Assembly (NCBI RefSeq): GCF_000737195.2
Contig: NZ_JALM01000079.1
Location: 1-63,713 of the forward strand
DNA: 63,713 nucleotides
Direction of reading: 5' to 3'
Source: Sciscionella sediminilitoris
GTDB taxonomy: Bacteria; Actinomycetota; Actinomycetes; Mycobacteriales; Pseudonocardiaceae
Position 1 is the first letter of the stretch, and each line of letters opens with the position of its first letter. Below the pieces are notes generated by a model. The model saw only the letters and a list, made by a program, of their open reading frames with translations, did no database searches and was not told where the DNA came from. Below, piece by piece: positions 53,768-61,881 of the stretch. Position numbers and translations under genes: made by a program.

Positions 53768-55204
53768 TCAGCCGGTGGCGCCGGAACGCTTGAAGTTCAG
53801 CGCCACCAGGACCATCACCACGATGCCCGCCGCCGCGACGAACACCGCGGTACGCACCCCGTCGGCGGTCGCGGCGGGCAGTTCCGCCGCGCTCACCCCC
53901 GCGGTCCGCGCGTTGGCGATCGCGACCAGGACAGCGAGCCCGACCGCGGTGCCGACCTGCTGGCCGGTGGACGCGATCCCGGAGGCGATGCCCTGCTCCG
54001 CGGCGTCCACCCCGGAGGCCGCCGCGGCGAACATCGAGGTGAACGTGACCCCGCCGCCGATACCGAACAGCACGAGCCCGGGGATCAGGGCCGCATAGGA
54101 GGAGGTCGCGGACATGCCGAGGCCGAGGACCGCGGCACCGACGGCGAGCACCGCGAGGCTGCAGGTGATCGTGAGCCGCACCCCGAGCCGGGTCAGCAGC
54201 CGCCCGCCGAGCGTGTTGCCGCACAACACGATGGCCATCGGCAGCAGATAGGCCACCCCGGCCTCCAGCGCGGAATAGCCGTGCGCGCCCTGGAAGTAGA
54301 TGGTGAGCAGATAGAGCAGCGAACCGAAGGTGGATGTGAACAGGAAGGTGATGGTGACCCCGGTGCTCAGATTGCGATTCCGCAGCAGCCGCAACGGAAG
54401 CAATGGATCGGCGCTGCGTTTCTCGATGAGCACGAAGGACGCCAGCAACAGCACCGCGATGACCGCGCTGATCACCACTCCGGGCGAGCCCCAGCCCAGT
54501 TCCGGTCCCTGTACCAGGGCGAACACCAGCAGGGTCGCGCCGACGGTCGCGGTCAGCGCACCCGGCAGGTCGAACCGCCGGCCGTGCTCCCGCGGGGCGT
54601 CCCTGGCGATGAGCGCGAAGCCGAACCCGATGGCGATCACGGCGAGTGGCACGTTGACGAAGAACACCGCCTGCCAGGCGAAGGCCTCGGTCAGCAGTCC
54701 GCCGAGCAGCGAGCCGAGCACCAGCCCGCCCGCTCCGGAGCCGGACCACACCGCGAGTGCCCGGTTTCGCTCCTTCCCCTCCGCGAACATGGTGTTGACC
54801 AGGGAGAGCGTCGCCGGGAACAGCAGCGCGCCGCCGAGCCCCTGCACGGCCCGCGCCGCGACCAGTAGCAGCGAGGAGGTGGCCAGCCCACCGGCCAGCG
54901 AGGCCACCGCGTACAGCACGAGACCGGCGATGAACATCCGGCGGCGGCCGAGCAGATCCGCGGCCCGGCCGCCGAGCAGCAGGAACCCGCCGAAGATCAC
55001 CGCGTACGCGCTGACCACCCATTGCTGGGTCTGGGCGGTGAACCCGAGTCCGTGCCCGATCTCGGGCAGCGCGACGAACACGATGTTGTAGTCGATCGAG
55101 ATGATCAACTGCGCGAAGGCCAGCAGCGCGAGGGTCAGCGCGAGCCGGCGGCGGTGCCGCCGTTCACCACTGCCCGCGACCGTGGCGGCGGTCGATGAGG
55201 TCAC
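53768..55204 (-). CDS. DHA2-family drug:H+ antiporter (EmrB/QacA type, MFS)
   Basis: 478 residues with 14 predicted helices: 'LAFAQLIISIDYNIVFVALP' (motif D1-like, helix 1), 'GGRAADLLGRRRMFIAGLV' (motif A), 'ARAVQGLGGALLFPATLSLV' (motif B region) and 'SGAGGLVLGSLLGGLLTEAF' (motif C, antiporter signature). It exports hydrophobic or antibiotic-like compounds in exchange for protons. It is divergent from an HxlR regulator with a palindrome between, which indicates inducible drug or metabolite efflux. Confidence 0.92.
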   Translation of the reverse strand: MTSSTAATVAGSGERRHRRRLALTLALLAFAQLIISIDYNIVFVALPEIGHGLGFTAQTQQWVVSAYAVIFGGFLLLGGRAADLLGRRRMFIAGLVLYAVASLAGGLATSSLLLVAARAVQGLGGALLFPATLSLVNTMFAEGKERNRALAVWSGSGAGGLVLGSLLGGLLTEAFAWQAVFFVNVPLAVIAIGFGFALIARDAPREHGRRFDLPGALTATVGATLLVFALVQGPELGWGSPGVVISAVIAVLLLASFVLIEKRSADPLLPLRLLRNRNLSTGVTITFLFTSTFGSLLYLLTIYFQGAHGYSALEAGVAYLLPMAIVLCGNTLGGRLLTRLGVRLTITCSLAVLAVGAAVLGLGMSATSSYAALIPGLVLFGIGGGVTFTSMFAAAASGVDAAEQGIASGIASTGQQVGTAVGLAVLVAIANARTAGVSAAELPAATADGVRTAVFVAAAGIVVMVLVALNFKRSGATG

Positions 55205-55266
55205 GTTCTCTCCTTCGTCCTGGAAGTCCCCGCTGTCCAGGCGAATCCGCCGGACTCGAGATTGAG

Positions 55267-55281
55267 CTATACTTTGTATAG
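55267..55281. promoter_or_regulatory. HxlR-type operator
   Basis: CTATAC-TTT-GTATAG, a perfect 6-bp inverted repeat in the AT-rich gap between the exporter and the HxlR gene. HxlR-family regulators recognise GTAT/ATAC-type palindromes of this kind, so it is a good candidate for control of the exporter. Confidence 0.7.
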
Positions 55282-55366
55282 TTGCTTATGGGATATTAGT
55301 AGCCAGGCCGGGCGCTCCTGTCAAGCAGTGCCAGCGGCGATCCCGGACGGGAGGTACGGTCACAGC

Positions 55367-55714
55367 GTGCGAGGAAACAGCGAGGACCAGCTGCCCGACC
55401 TGCGGGAGGGCTTCTGCACGAGCTATCACCGTGGCGTCGAGCTGATCGGCCGCCGCTGGAACGGCGTGATCCTGCGGGAGTTGCTGCTCGGTGCCCGGCG
55501 GTTCAGCGAGATCCGCCGCGGGATTCCCGCACTCACCGACCGGATGCTCGCCAGCCGGTTGCGCGAACTGGAGGCCGAGGGAATCGTGACCCGTGTCGTG
55601 TACGACGAGACACCGGTGCGGGTGGAGTACGAACTCACCGAGATGGGCCGCGATCTCGAGCAGGCGGTCGCCGCGCTGAACCGGTGGGCGAGCCGCTGGC
55701 TTCCCGAGGACTGA
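55367..55714 (+). CDS. HxlR-family winged-helix regulator
   Basis: 115 residues starting at GTG 55367 (the open frame goes further back, but that part overlaps the operator region). It has the HxlR winged helix: a Cys near the N-terminus ('REGFCTSYHRGVELIGRRWN'), 'GVILRELLLGARRFSEIRRG', 'PALTDRMLASRLRELEAEGI' and 'VRVEYELTEMGRDLEQAV'. Members often sense aldehydes, quinones or drugs through the conserved Cys. It is divergent from the DHA2 exporter with the palindromic site between, so it is its probable repressor. Confidence 0.87.
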   Translation: MRGNSEDQLPDLREGFCTSYHRGVELIGRRWNGVILRELLLGARRFSEIRRGIPALTDRMLASRLRELEAEGIVTRVVYDETPVRVEYELTEMGRDLEQAVAALNRWASRWLPED

Positions 55715-55769
55715 GCACGCGCCCGATCGACCGCCTGTCGTCACGGAATTACCCGCAGCAGAGCGGAAT

Positions 55770-55796
55770 CTGACAAACAATCCACGCCCTGACAAA
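55770..55796 (+). promoter_or_regulatory. Direct repeat upstream of the opine-synthase-like operon
   Basis: CTGACAAA occurs twice (55770-55777 and 55789-55796), a 19-bp period, 85-111 bp before the start of the operon's first gene. It could be an activator binding site. A partial inverted repeat CGATG-N8-CATCG lies further down near 55847. No clear -10 element follows at standard spacing. Confidence 0.35.
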
Positions 55797-55880
55797 TGCG
55801 CCGCCAGTTTCGAACGGTGCCGCCGTCGTGCTTCTAGATTCGATCCCGATGAGCCGAAGCATCGACAGTGAGGGGCGTAG

Positions 55881-56840
55881 ATGCGCCAGATCGAGATCGC
55901 CTGGGAGCCAATCGGCGCCAAGGTGCGAATAACCCTTGATGAGCAGAACAACGCGGATCTCGTCGAGCCGTTGTGGGCCGCGTTGCCGTACCAGACCCTG
56001 CAGGCGCACGCGCTGGTCGCCGGGGACTGTATCTACCATGTGCCGCCGGCGCACGAACTCCTGCACGCGGTGCCCGATCACCGCGTGGACCGCAAGATTC
56101 AGCCCATGGGAACGGTTTTCTGTTCCGCCGTACAGCATCTGACGATCAAATACGGCGAGCTGACCGAACCGATGCCCACCGCCCCGATCGGTGCCGTCGT
56201 GCCCGAGGATGTCGATCAGCTGCCCAAGATCGGCCAGCTGGTCTGGGATGCGGTGTACGGCAACGGCGCGCCGATTTTCGCGCAGGTGCGCCGGATCGAT
56301 GGGCCGAGCGGGCACGGGGTGCGGCGGATGGTCGCGCAGCACGAACAGGCGCGTGCGCTGATCGAGCGGATCGCAGCCGAGACCGAGCGGGTGCTGATCG
56401 ATCCGACCGATGAGCTGATCGATGTGCACGAGGGCAGGTTCAGCACCGGAGCGGGCAGCAAGAACTCGGTACTCACCACCCTGGTGTGCGTGAACGGGGA
56501 AACCCGGCCGCTGGGCTACATGAACTACACCAGCCTGGTCCGCGCGGGGCGGTTGACCGAGATTCCGCTCTCCGCGCTGCTGGAGATGGCCCGGATCCTG
56601 TTGGTCAAGCCGACCGAATTCCTCGGCTACTGCGGGCTGAACACACTGTGGGACATCACCAAGGAAGTGGTCGACGTCCTCGACCGGATCACCGAACGCG
56701 AGGATTTCCTCGCGCTGATGGGCCAGATGGCCACCTACGTCAACGCACTCGGCGCCTGGAACCTGCAGTTGTTCCCGTGGGCCATCGAAGGCGAGGAATG
56801 GACCTACCGTCCGAACGTGAACAGGAGTGCGCATGTCTGA
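55881..56840 (+). CDS. Cucumopine-synthase-like protein (cyclophilin-like domain plus C-terminal helical bundle)
   Basis: 319 residues. The N-terminal half (1-145) has a cyclophilin-like beta pattern: 'MRQIEIAWEPIGAKVRITLD', 'ALVAGDCIYHVPP', 'GTVFCSAVQHLTIKYGELTE'. The C-terminal half (150-319) is helical, matching what I recall of the bundle in cucumopine/mikimopine synthases, which condense L-histidine with 2-oxoglutarate into a bicyclic opine. The ATG has GAGGGG six bases upstream. It is the first gene of an eight-gene coupled operon. The family assignment rests on overall pattern and length; the actual substrates are not known and may not include histidine. Confidence 0.68.
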   Translation: MRQIEIAWEPIGAKVRITLDEQNNADLVEPLWAALPYQTLQAHALVAGDCIYHVPPAHELLHAVPDHRVDRKIQPMGTVFCSAVQHLTIKYGELTEPMPTAPIGAVVPEDVDQLPKIGQLVWDAVYGNGAPIFAQVRRIDGPSGHGVRRMVAQHEQARALIERIAAETERVLIDPTDELIDVHEGRFSTGAGSKNSVLTTLVCVNGETRPLGYMNYTSLVRAGRLTEIPLSALLEMARILLVKPTEFLGYCGLNTLWDITKEVVDVLDRITEREDFLALMGQMATYVNALGAWNLQLFPWAIEGEEWTYRPNVNRSAHV

Positions 56841-57978
56841 GAACAGCAAGGCCGAGCTGCTGATCATCGGCGGTGGCGTGATCGGCCTTTCCATCGCCTA
56901 TCACTGCGCCGAAGCCGGTGTGGACGTGGTGTTGCTGGAGAAGGGCGAGTTCGGTACCGCGACCACCTCGCAGACCGCCCGCGCGTTCCGCACCTATTTC
57001 CCGAGAAAGCCGTACGACACCGAGCTCGCGGTGCGCAGCTTCGCCGATTTCCGTTCGTTCGCCGGGAAAATGGGCTTCGATCCGGGCCTGGAGAAACTCG
57101 GCCTGCTCACCGTGCTGACCGGCGAGAAACAGGCCGAGGAACTGATCGCCGACCTGCCCGCGCATCGCGAAGCCGGTGGGGAACTGGAGGTGCTCACCGC
57201 AGCGCAGGCGTGCGAGCTCAACCCGTGGCTGGACCCGGACACCATCGAGGCGGCGATCTGGAGCCCGCAGACCTACCGGGTGAAACCGGAAGTGCTGGTG
57301 CGGGGCTACGCCGAGGCGGCGGACAAGCTCGGGGCGCGGGCGCTCAGCGGTGTCACCGTGACCGAGCTGGACGCGAGCACCGGCCGGGTCGGCACCACCT
57401 CCGGCGAGTTCACCGCCGAGGCCATCGTGATCGCGGCCGGTCCGTGGAGCGGGGACGTCGCCGGGCTGGCCGGGCTGGACCTGCCGGTATGGGGCCAGTT
57501 CGCGGAGCTGTTGCACACCGACCCGCTGATCGCCGAGGGCAGGGTGGAGACCCCGTTCACCTTCCACCCGGTTTCCGGGCTGAAGACGATGGGCTTGGGG
57601 AAATCCTTCCTCGTCGGGCTGGAACGCATCTCCAAACAGCACGGTATGCGGGACATCTGGTTCCAGGCAGCCGTCGACGAGTTGCCGAAATGGTATCCAC
57701 AGCTGGAGAATCCCACCCTGCACAGCGCCTGGACCGGGACACTCGACGTCACCCCGACGCGCTCGGCGCTGCTCGGCCGCGGCGAGGGCGAGCACGAGCG
57801 GCTGTTGTTCGCCGCCGGGTTCACCGGACACGGCATCGCGCAGGCGCCCGCGGCCGGTCAGCTGGTCCGCGATGTGTACCTCGGCCGCGAACCGGCCGTG
57901 GACCTCACCCCGTACTCCCTGGAAACGGTGCGGGCCAAGGCGGCCGAGAACGATGGGCAGACCTTTGTCCTCCGCTGA
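56833..57978 (+). CDS. DAO-family FAD oxidoreductase, first paralogue
   Basis: 381 residues resembling sarcosine/glycine oxidase and soxB-type enzymes: GxGxxG at Gly13-Gly15-Gly18 ('IIGGGVIGLSIAYHC'), the ribose-binding acid Glu36 at the end of strand 2 ('VVLLEKGEFG'), and a C-terminal 'AAGFTGHGIAQAPAAGQLV'. It should oxidise a secondary or primary amine or an alpha-amino acid. The ATG at 56833 has AGGAG upstream and overlaps the opine-synthase-like gene by 8 bp. It has a close paralogue six genes downstream, with about half of the residues conserved by eye. Confidence 0.87.
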   Translation: MSENSKAELLIIGGGVIGLSIAYHCAEAGVDVVLLEKGEFGTATTSQTARAFRTYFPRKPYDTELAVRSFADFRSFAGKMGFDPGLEKLGLLTVLTGEKQAEELIADLPAHREAGGELEVLTAAQACELNPWLDPDTIEAAIWSPQTYRVKPEVLVRGYAEAADKLGARALSGVTVTELDASTGRVGTTSGEFTAEAIVIAAGPWSGDVAGLAGLDLPVWGQFAELLHTDPLIAEGRVETPFTFHPVSGLKTMGLGKSFLVGLERISKQHGMRDIWFQAAVDELPKWYPQLENPTLHSAWTGTLDVTPTRSALLGRGEGEHERLLFAAGFTGHGIAQAPAAGQLVRDVYLGREPAVDLTPYSLETVRAKAAENDGQTFVLR

Positions 57979-58978
57979 GCTGGTCGCCGAGGCACCGGTA
58001 CACCCCGATCTCGCGTTCAACGGATACGTGTGCGCGCACGTGGTGCACGCGCTCGAGCAGCTCGGAGTGTTCCGGAAACTGGCCGAGGACCGGGTTCTGG
58101 AGATTCCCGTGTTCTGCGCGCGCAACGAACTCGATGAGAGCGTCGTCCGCTCGCTTGTCGATGCCGCGGAATCCTTCGGGTACTTGGAAAGCGAGGGCGA
58201 CCGGGTCCGCACGACCGGCACGGGTGAGCAGGCGCATCGGCTGCTGGGCTTTTTCACCTGGGGCGTCGGCGGATATCACGATGTGTTCGCCCATGCCGCC
58301 GCGATCGCCAGTGGAGCGCGCCGGTTCGGTGTCGACCTGCATCGCGATGAGGGCATGGTGGCGCTCGGCTCGGCGCAGGCGGATACCGCGCTGATGCGCC
58401 ATATCCTGGACTCCGAGATCGCCGGGATCGAGTTCGGCACGCTGGTCGATCTCGGCGCCGGGGTCAGCGAACGGGTGTGCCGCCTCGTCGACGCCCGGCC
58501 GGGAAGTCGTGGCATCGGCATCGATATCAGCAAGTCCGCCACCGATCTCGCCCTGGAGACCGTGCAGCGTTACGGGCTGGGCGGCACGGTCGAGCCGGTG
58601 TGCGCGGATGTGCTGGACATGCTGTTCAACGGGCACCGGGTGCCCGGCGCCGAAACGGCCGATGTGGTGCTGAGCTTCATGTTCCTGCACGATCTGCTCG
58701 CCGCGCCGGAGCATCGGCACGAGGTGATCCCGCGGATGCGGGAGACCTTCCCTTCGGCGCACACCTTCCTGTTCGGGGACACCACGATCCGGCCGCGCAC
58801 TGGGGAATCCCTGCCGATCTTCTCCAGCGGTTTCGAACTGGCGCACGCGCTGATGGGCGTGCCGATCCACACCAGGAGGGAGTACGAGGAGATCTTCACC
58901 CGCGGCGGCATGCGTATTCGCCGCACCGTCCCGTTCGGCGCCCCGCACACCTATCTGTTCGTGCTGGAACCGGTATGA
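57953..58978 (+). CDS. Class I SAM-dependent methyltransferase, with N-terminal dimerisation region
   Basis: 341 residues. Residues 15-100 are helical, like the dimerisation/winged-helix part of plant-type O-methyltransferases and some keto-acid C-methyltransferases. Residues 150-330 are the SAM-binding fold: motif I 'TLVDLGAGVSERVCRLVDA', acidic loop 'GIGIDISKSATDLA', and 'CADVLDMLF'. Late segments 'SGFELAHALMGVPIHTRREYEE' are like those that shape the acceptor pocket in such enzymes. Whether it methylates O, N or C cannot be decided. The start at ATG 57953 overlaps the flavoprotein gene. The end overlaps the cupin as ATGA. Confidence 0.83.
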   Translation: MGRPLSSAELVAEAPVHPDLAFNGYVCAHVVHALEQLGVFRKLAEDRVLEIPVFCARNELDESVVRSLVDAAESFGYLESEGDRVRTTGTGEQAHRLLGFFTWGVGGYHDVFAHAAAIASGARRFGVDLHRDEGMVALGSAQADTALMRHILDSEIAGIEFGTLVDLGAGVSERVCRLVDARPGSRGIGIDISKSATDLALETVQRYGLGGTVEPVCADVLDMLFNGHRVPGAETADVVLSFMFLHDLLAAPEHRHEVIPRMRETFPSAHTFLFGDTTIRPRTGESLPIFSSGFELAHALMGVPIHTRREYEEIFTRGGMRIRRTVPFGAPHTYLFVLEPV

Positions 58979-59343
58979 CCGCGGAAATCGTGTCCGGACT
59001 GCCGATTCCGCTCGCGGTCGGCGGGCATCACCAGCCGGCTCCGTTCTATCTCACCGCGGAGATGTTCGGCGGGCTGCCGGTGCAGATCGCGGGTGGCGAG
59101 CTCAGCGCGCTGGTGGACAGGCCGGTCGCCGAACCGCACACCCACGAGGTGGACGAGATCTATCTGCTCATCTCGCCGGTTCCGGGTCAGGCACGCATCG
59201 AGGTGGAACTGGACGGGGAACTGTTCGAGCTGATCTCGCCCGCGGTGATGCGCATTCCGGCGGGCAGCGTGCACCGGTTCGTCACGAAGGAGGCCGCGGT
59301 GGGCAGTTACTGCTTCGGTGTCCTGCTCGGGGCGCACCGGTGA
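58975..59343 (+). CDS. Single-domain cupin
   Basis: 122 residues with the cupin metal site His55-x-His57 and Glu61 in 'EPHTHEVDEIYLLI' and His100 in 'PAGSVHRFV'. Cupins of this size act as isomerases, dioxygenases, cyclases or metal-dependent decarboxylases; here the role is probably one step of the operon's pathway. Overlaps on both sides (ATGA with the methyltransferase, GTGA with the aminotransferase) show strict translational coupling. Confidence 0.82.
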   Translation: MTAEIVSGLPIPLAVGGHHQPAPFYLTAEMFGGLPVQIAGGELSALVDRPVAEPHTHEVDEIYLLISPVPGQARIEVELDGELFELISPAVMRIPAGSVHRFVTKEAAVGSYCFGVLLGAHR

Positions 59344-60389
59344 GCGCGCCCGCGCGGTACAACACCAGCGTGCCGAACGCGGACGCACTGGTGCGGCTGC
59401 ATCTGAGCGAGAGCCCGTTCGGCGCGAGCCCGGCCGCGGTGCACGCCGCGAGCACGGAACTGACCCGGGTGCACCGCTATCCGGCACCGGAGCGGGAAAC
59501 CCTGGCCGAGGCGCTGGCTGCGCACTGGAACGTGGCCGAGGACCAGGTCGTGGTGGCCAACGGCAGCGATGAGCTGGTGCTGGCCACCGCGCTCACCCTC
59601 GGCGCGCGAACCCGGCCGGGGCTGGTCACCGCGGGCACCTTTCCCGGCTACGCTTCCGCGCTCGAGCGGATCGGGCGGGGCGCGGTCGCGGTGCCGCTGG
59701 AGGGCAGCGCGGTGGATGTGGGCGCGCTCGCCGAACGGCTCGGGGAGCACGGCATCTGTTATGTGTGCCATCCGCACAATCCGTCCGGGACCGCCTTGGG
59801 GCGGCACGATTTCGCCCGCCTGGTGGCGCACGCGCGGGCAAGTGATACCCCGCTGGTGGTCGATGAGGCCTATCACGAGTTCGCTGCGCCGGATCTGCCG
59901 AAGGTGCGGGATTTTCTGGACTCGGATGCTCCGGTGCTCGCGCTGCGCACCTTCTCCAAGGCCTACGGGCTGGCCGCGCTGCGCATCGGTTACGCGATCG
60001 GCCGCGCGGACCTGATCGGCGAGGTGCGCCGCACACTGCGGGTGCTTCCGTTCAGTGTCAACCGGGTCGGGCAGGCGGCAGCGCTCGCGGCACTCGCCGA
60101 TCAGGAATTCCTCGGCACGGTGCGGAAAGCGAATGAGCGAAGGCGTGCGTGGTTCGGCGCCGAGCTGGACCGGCGCGGGTACCCGTACCTGGGTTCGGTG
60201 ACGAATTTCCTCGCGATCCGCGTCCCGGATTCCGCTCTGCTGCAGCGGGTGCTGGCCAGGGAGCACGGAATCCTGGTCCGGGACACCGGAATCTTCGGTT
60301 TCCCCGGGCATCTGCGGGTGTCGCTGGGCGCCGAGCACGAATTGGATGCGTTTTTCGAGGCATTGGAGGCAAGCCTGTGGTTGACGTGA
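59340..60389 (+). CDS. HisC-like fold-type I aminotransferase
   Basis: 349 residues, PLP-dependent, resembling histidinol-phosphate aminotransferase. It has 'LHLSESPFGASPAAV' at the N-terminus, 'VVANGSDELV', 'CHPHNPSGTALGRHD' (Asn147), 'VVDEAYHEF' (Asp175), and the PLP Lys207 in 'TFSKAYGLAALRIGY'. HisC-like enzymes in secondary-metabolite clusters often transaminate aromatic or imidazole keto acids. No other histidine-biosynthesis gene is nearby, so a pathway role in this operon is likelier than HisC itself. The start is GTG 59340. Confidence 0.88.
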   Translation: MSAPARYNTSVPNADALVRLHLSESPFGASPAAVHAASTELTRVHRYPAPERETLAEALAAHWNVAEDQVVVANGSDELVLATALTLGARTRPGLVTAGTFPGYASALERIGRGAVAVPLEGSAVDVGALAERLGEHGICYVCHPHNPSGTALGRHDFARLVAHARASDTPLVVDEAYHEFAAPDLPKVRDFLDSDAPVLALRTFSKAYGLAALRIGYAIGRADLIGEVRRTLRVLPFSVNRVGQAAALAALADQEFLGTVRKANERRRAWFGAELDRRGYPYLGSVTNFLAIRVPDSALLQRVLAREHGILVRDTGIFGFPGHLRVSLGAEHELDAFFEALEASLWLT

Positions 60390-60844
60390 TTCCGGAGGGC
60401 TACGCGCCGTTGACCGCGTACCTGTCCGTGGCCGGGGCGAGCGAGGCGATCGCCTTCTACACCGAGGCGTTCGGTGCGACGGAACTACACCGGTCCACCA
60501 TGCCGAACGGGAAGATCGCGCACGCGCAGGTCCGGATCGGCTCCGCGATCGTGATGCTCTCCGACGAGAACCCGGATCTCGGCCTGCTCGACCCGGTCAC
60601 GCTCGGCGGAACCCCGGTGACGCTGTACCTGTTCGTGGCGGACGCACATGCGGCGTTCGACCGCGCGATCCGGGCCGGTGCCCGGGAATCGCGGCCGGTG
60701 CAGGATCACTTCTTCGGTGACCGGCACGGTCAGGTCATCGATCCGTTCGGGCATCGCTGGACGCTGGCCCAGCGCATCGAGGATGTGCCGCTGGCCGAAT
60801 ACCAGCAGCGCGCCGAGGAGTACATGCGGAAGGTGAACCAGTGA
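60377..60844 (+). CDS. VOC/PhnB-like glyoxalase-fold protein
   Basis: 155 residues from a GTG at 60377 with a perfect GGAGG seven bases upstream, overlapping the aminotransferase by 13 bp. It has two betaalphabetabetabeta modules ('PLTAYLSVAGASEAIAFYTE', 'MLSDENPDLG', 'VTLYLFVADAHAAFDRAIRA', 'VIDPFGHRWTLAQRIEDV'). PhnB-type members often lack a complete metal centre and serve as binding or resistance proteins. It could be a catalyst (isomerase/dioxygenase) or a self-protection protein; the sequence alone does not say. The end overlaps the hydrolase as GTGA. Confidence 0.82.
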   Translation: MVDVIPEGYAPLTAYLSVAGASEAIAFYTEAFGATELHRSTMPNGKIAHAQVRIGSAIVMLSDENPDLGLLDPVTLGGTPVTLYLFVADAHAAFDRAIRAGARESRPVQDHFFGDRHGQVIDPFGHRWTLAQRIEDVPLAEYQQRAEEYMRKVNQ

Positions 60845-61872
60845 ACGGCCGCAGGATCGGTGCGGTTCTCGGTGCGCTGGCGCTGCTCCTTCCGGTGGCG
60901 CCGTACGCTTTCGCGGACGATGCCGCGGATCGGCAGGTGTGCACGACCGCGAGCACCCAGGTCTCGCTCGGCACCGGGACCGCCTCGATGTGGGGGCAGT
61001 TGTGCCGCCCGGCGAACTCCCGGCCGGGGACCGTGCTGCTCGCGGTGCACGGCCAGACCTACAACCACACCTACTGGGATTTCCCGTACCAGGACTATTC
61101 GTTCCGCAAGATGATGAACCGGGCCGGGTACGCGACTTTGCTCATCGACCGGATCGGCATGGGCGCGAGCACGGTGCCGCCGAGTGCGCAGCTGAACCTC
61201 GCAGTGGAGGCGCGGCAGGTGCACGAGGTGGTGCAGCGGCTGCGCACGGGCCGGATCGGCGGGGTCCCGTTCGCCCACGTGATCCTCGCCGGGCATTCGA
61301 TGGGGTCCGCGGTCGCGAATCTGGAAGCGGCCACCTATCGGGATGTGGACGCGCTGCTCACGACTTCGCTGGCGCATCACGTCGATCCCGCGGGCATCAT
61401 GGCGATCGCGCAGGCCGCGCATTCGCCGAACGAGGATCCGGTGCTCGCCGGGCGGCACGACTACGACGAGGGGTACGCCACCACCCGGCCGGGCACCCGG
61501 AAATCGGTCTACTACGCGAATCTGCCGATCGATCCGGCCGTGCTCGCCATCGACGAGTACACCAAGGACGCGAACGTGGTCAGCGAGAGCAGGGATCCGG
61601 CGGTCTATGATCCGGCGATCTCCCGGAAGATCACCGCACCGGTGCTGTTCGTGCTCGGCGGCCGGGATCCGTTGTTCTGCGCGCCCGGCTACGAGGACTG
61701 TGCCTCGGCGGACACCGTGCGCGCGCAGGAGGCACCGGACTGGACCTCCGCGGCCGGTTTCGAGGTGTTCGTGCTCCCGGAGACGGGGCATTCGCCGAAT
61801 CTCGCCCCGAACACCCGCGCCTACCAGACCGCGGCCCGGTCCTGGGCCGATCGGGTCGTCGGCGCCCATTGA
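60841..61872 (+). CDS. Exported alpha/beta hydrolase
   Basis: 343 residues with a signal peptide (residues 1-25, ending 'PVAPYAFA'), and a mature alpha/beta hydrolase: oxyanion strand 'LLAVHGQTYNHTYW', nucleophile Ser153 in 'ILAGHSMGSAVAN', acid in 'VLGGRDPLFC' and base in 'LPETGHSPN'. It belongs near the secreted lipase/esterase groups of actinomycetes. An exported hydrolase coupled (GTGA) inside an otherwise cytosolic operon suggests that a substrate, pro-drug or conjugate is cut outside the cell. The start is GTG 60841. Confidence 0.87.
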   Translation: MNGRRIGAVLGALALLLPVAPYAFADDAADRQVCTTASTQVSLGTGTASMWGQLCRPANSRPGTVLLAVHGQTYNHTYWDFPYQDYSFRKMMNRAGYATLLIDRIGMGASTVPPSAQLNLAVEARQVHEVVQRLRTGRIGGVPFAHVILAGHSMGSAVANLEAATYRDVDALLTTSLAHHVDPAGIMAIAQAAHSPNEDPVLAGRHDYDEGYATTRPGTRKSVYYANLPIDPAVLAIDEYTKDANVVSESRDPAVYDPAISRKITAPVLFVLGGRDPLFCAPGYEDCASADTVRAQEAPDWTSAAGFEVFVLPETGHSPNLAPNTRAYQTAARSWADRVVGAH

Positions 61873-61881
61873 GGAGTCCCC

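Noticed and set aside
59340-60389. The aminotransferase as the housekeeping HisC
   Set aside because: No other his gene lies near; it is translationally coupled inside the opine-like operon, so a pathway-specific role is more likely.
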